Source: Bacteroidales bacterium UBA4243 (GTDB taxonomy: Bacteria > Bacteroidota > Bacteroidia > Bacteroidales > F082). From it: a stretch of 12,756 nucleotides of DNA. The first letter of the stretch is position 1. The number at the start of each line of letters is the position of its first letter. Shown piece after piece: positions 12,446-12,756 of the stretch. The stretch lies in the NCBI GenBank assembly GCA_002396205.1, contig DGXB01000001.1, positions 1-12,756 of the forward strand, written 5' to 3'. The notes beneath the pieces were generated by a model. It had not been told where the DNA came from. It worked only from the letters and a program-made list of their open reading frames with translations, and did no database searches. A program made the position numbers and the translations under genes.

Positions 12446-12756
12446 ATGAGACAACTGAAGATTTCAAAACAGATCACCAACCGCAACACGGGGACTTTGG
12501 ACAAGTACCTCTCCGACATTGCGAAAGAGGCGTTGCTGACCACTGACGAGGAGGTCGAGTTGGCGCAACGCATCAAGGCCGGCGACCAGGCTGCGTTGGA
12601 CAAATTGGTCAGGGCCAACCTACGCTTTGTCGTTTCGGTGGCCAAACAGTATCAAAACCAAGGTCTTAGCCTTCAAGACCTTATCGATGAAGGCAACCTT
12701 GGCTTGGTGAAGGCTGCGCAGCGTTTCGATGAGACACGTGGCTTCAAGTTCATCTC
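12446..12756 (+). CDS. rpoD: Primary sigma factor RpoD (sigma-ABfr type), N-terminal part (runs off the window)
   Basis: The primary sigma factor directs RNA polymerase to housekeeping promoters. The 103 complete codons start MRQLKISKQITNRNTGTLDKY, the usual Bacteroidetes form, in which region 1.1 is missing and the protein begins at region 1.2 (DKYLSDIAKEALLTTDEEVELAQRIKAGD). Region 2.1-2.2 follows with ALDKLVRANLRFVVSVAKQY, then QGLSLQDLIDEGNLGLVKAAQRFDETRGFKFI, where the window ends. The full protein should be about 285-290 residues. No Shine-Dalgarno sequence is seen at this ATG; the leader is A-rich. The sigma factor of this type recognises TTTG/TAnnTTTG promoters, the pattern found throughout this window. 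Confidence 0.96.
   Translation, partial: MRQLKISKQITNRNTGTLDKYLSDIAKEALLTTDEEVELAQRIKAGDQAALDKLVRANLRFVVSVAKQYQNQGLSLQDLIDEGNLGLVKAAQRFDETRGFKFI

Overview
The window looks like chromosomal, largely housekeeping DNA from a member of the Bacteroidota, most likely the order Bacteroidales. The evidence is a RpoD N-terminus that starts directly at region 1.2 with no region 1.1, repeated matches to the Bacteroidetes -7 promoter box TAnnTTTG a short distance before genes, leaders that mostly lack a Shine-Dalgarno sequence, a C-terminal-Phe outer-membrane barrel, and a GPI-mannosyltransferase-like membrane protein. The family and genus cannot be fixed from the sequence. I see no phage, plasmid, CRISPR, IS transposase, tRNA or rRNA.

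Layout. 1-3323 (minus strand): a half-size GT-C-like membrane protein overlaps ligA by an ATGA junction, followed by the N-terminal third of enolase with its own promoter. 3417-4196 (plus): a secreted outer-membrane beta-barrel protein. 4203-5099 (minus): a PfkB-family kinase that most resembles pseudouridine kinase. 5199-5432 (plus): a 77-aa basic protein with a ribbon-helix-helix-like pattern. 5464-6075 (minus): recR. 6139-6822 (plus): a secreted MORN-type repeat protein whose stop codon abuts that of a convergent TPR lipoprotein (6823-7233, minus). 7272-8615 (minus): a phosphoglucomutase/phosphomannomutase. 8616-8970 has no gene, but holds a promoter between two inverted repeat arms, a short tandem repeat and a G/C-run hairpin. 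8971-10601 (minus): a GNAT acetyltransferase followed by mltG. 10771-12240 (plus): an HtrA/Deg-family protease made as a lipoprotein. 12446-12756 (plus): the start of rpoD, preceded by a hairpin and a tiny reading frame with an unusually good Shine-Dalgarno sequence.

How it fits together. The genes serve DNA replication and repair (ligA, recR), central and envelope sugar metabolism (eno, phosphohexomutase, sugar/nucleoside kinase), envelope building and quality control (mltG, HtrA, barrel protein, lipoprotein) and transcription (rpoD). They are mostly single genes or two-gene operons in alternating orientation. No dedicated new system is evident. The most interesting signals lie between genes. 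Divergent gene pairs share back-to-back TAnnTTTG boxes placed almost symmetrically on short imperfect palindromes. An inverted-repeat element flanks the phosphohexomutase promoter. A leader peptide candidate precedes rpoD, whose product is expected to read these same promoters.
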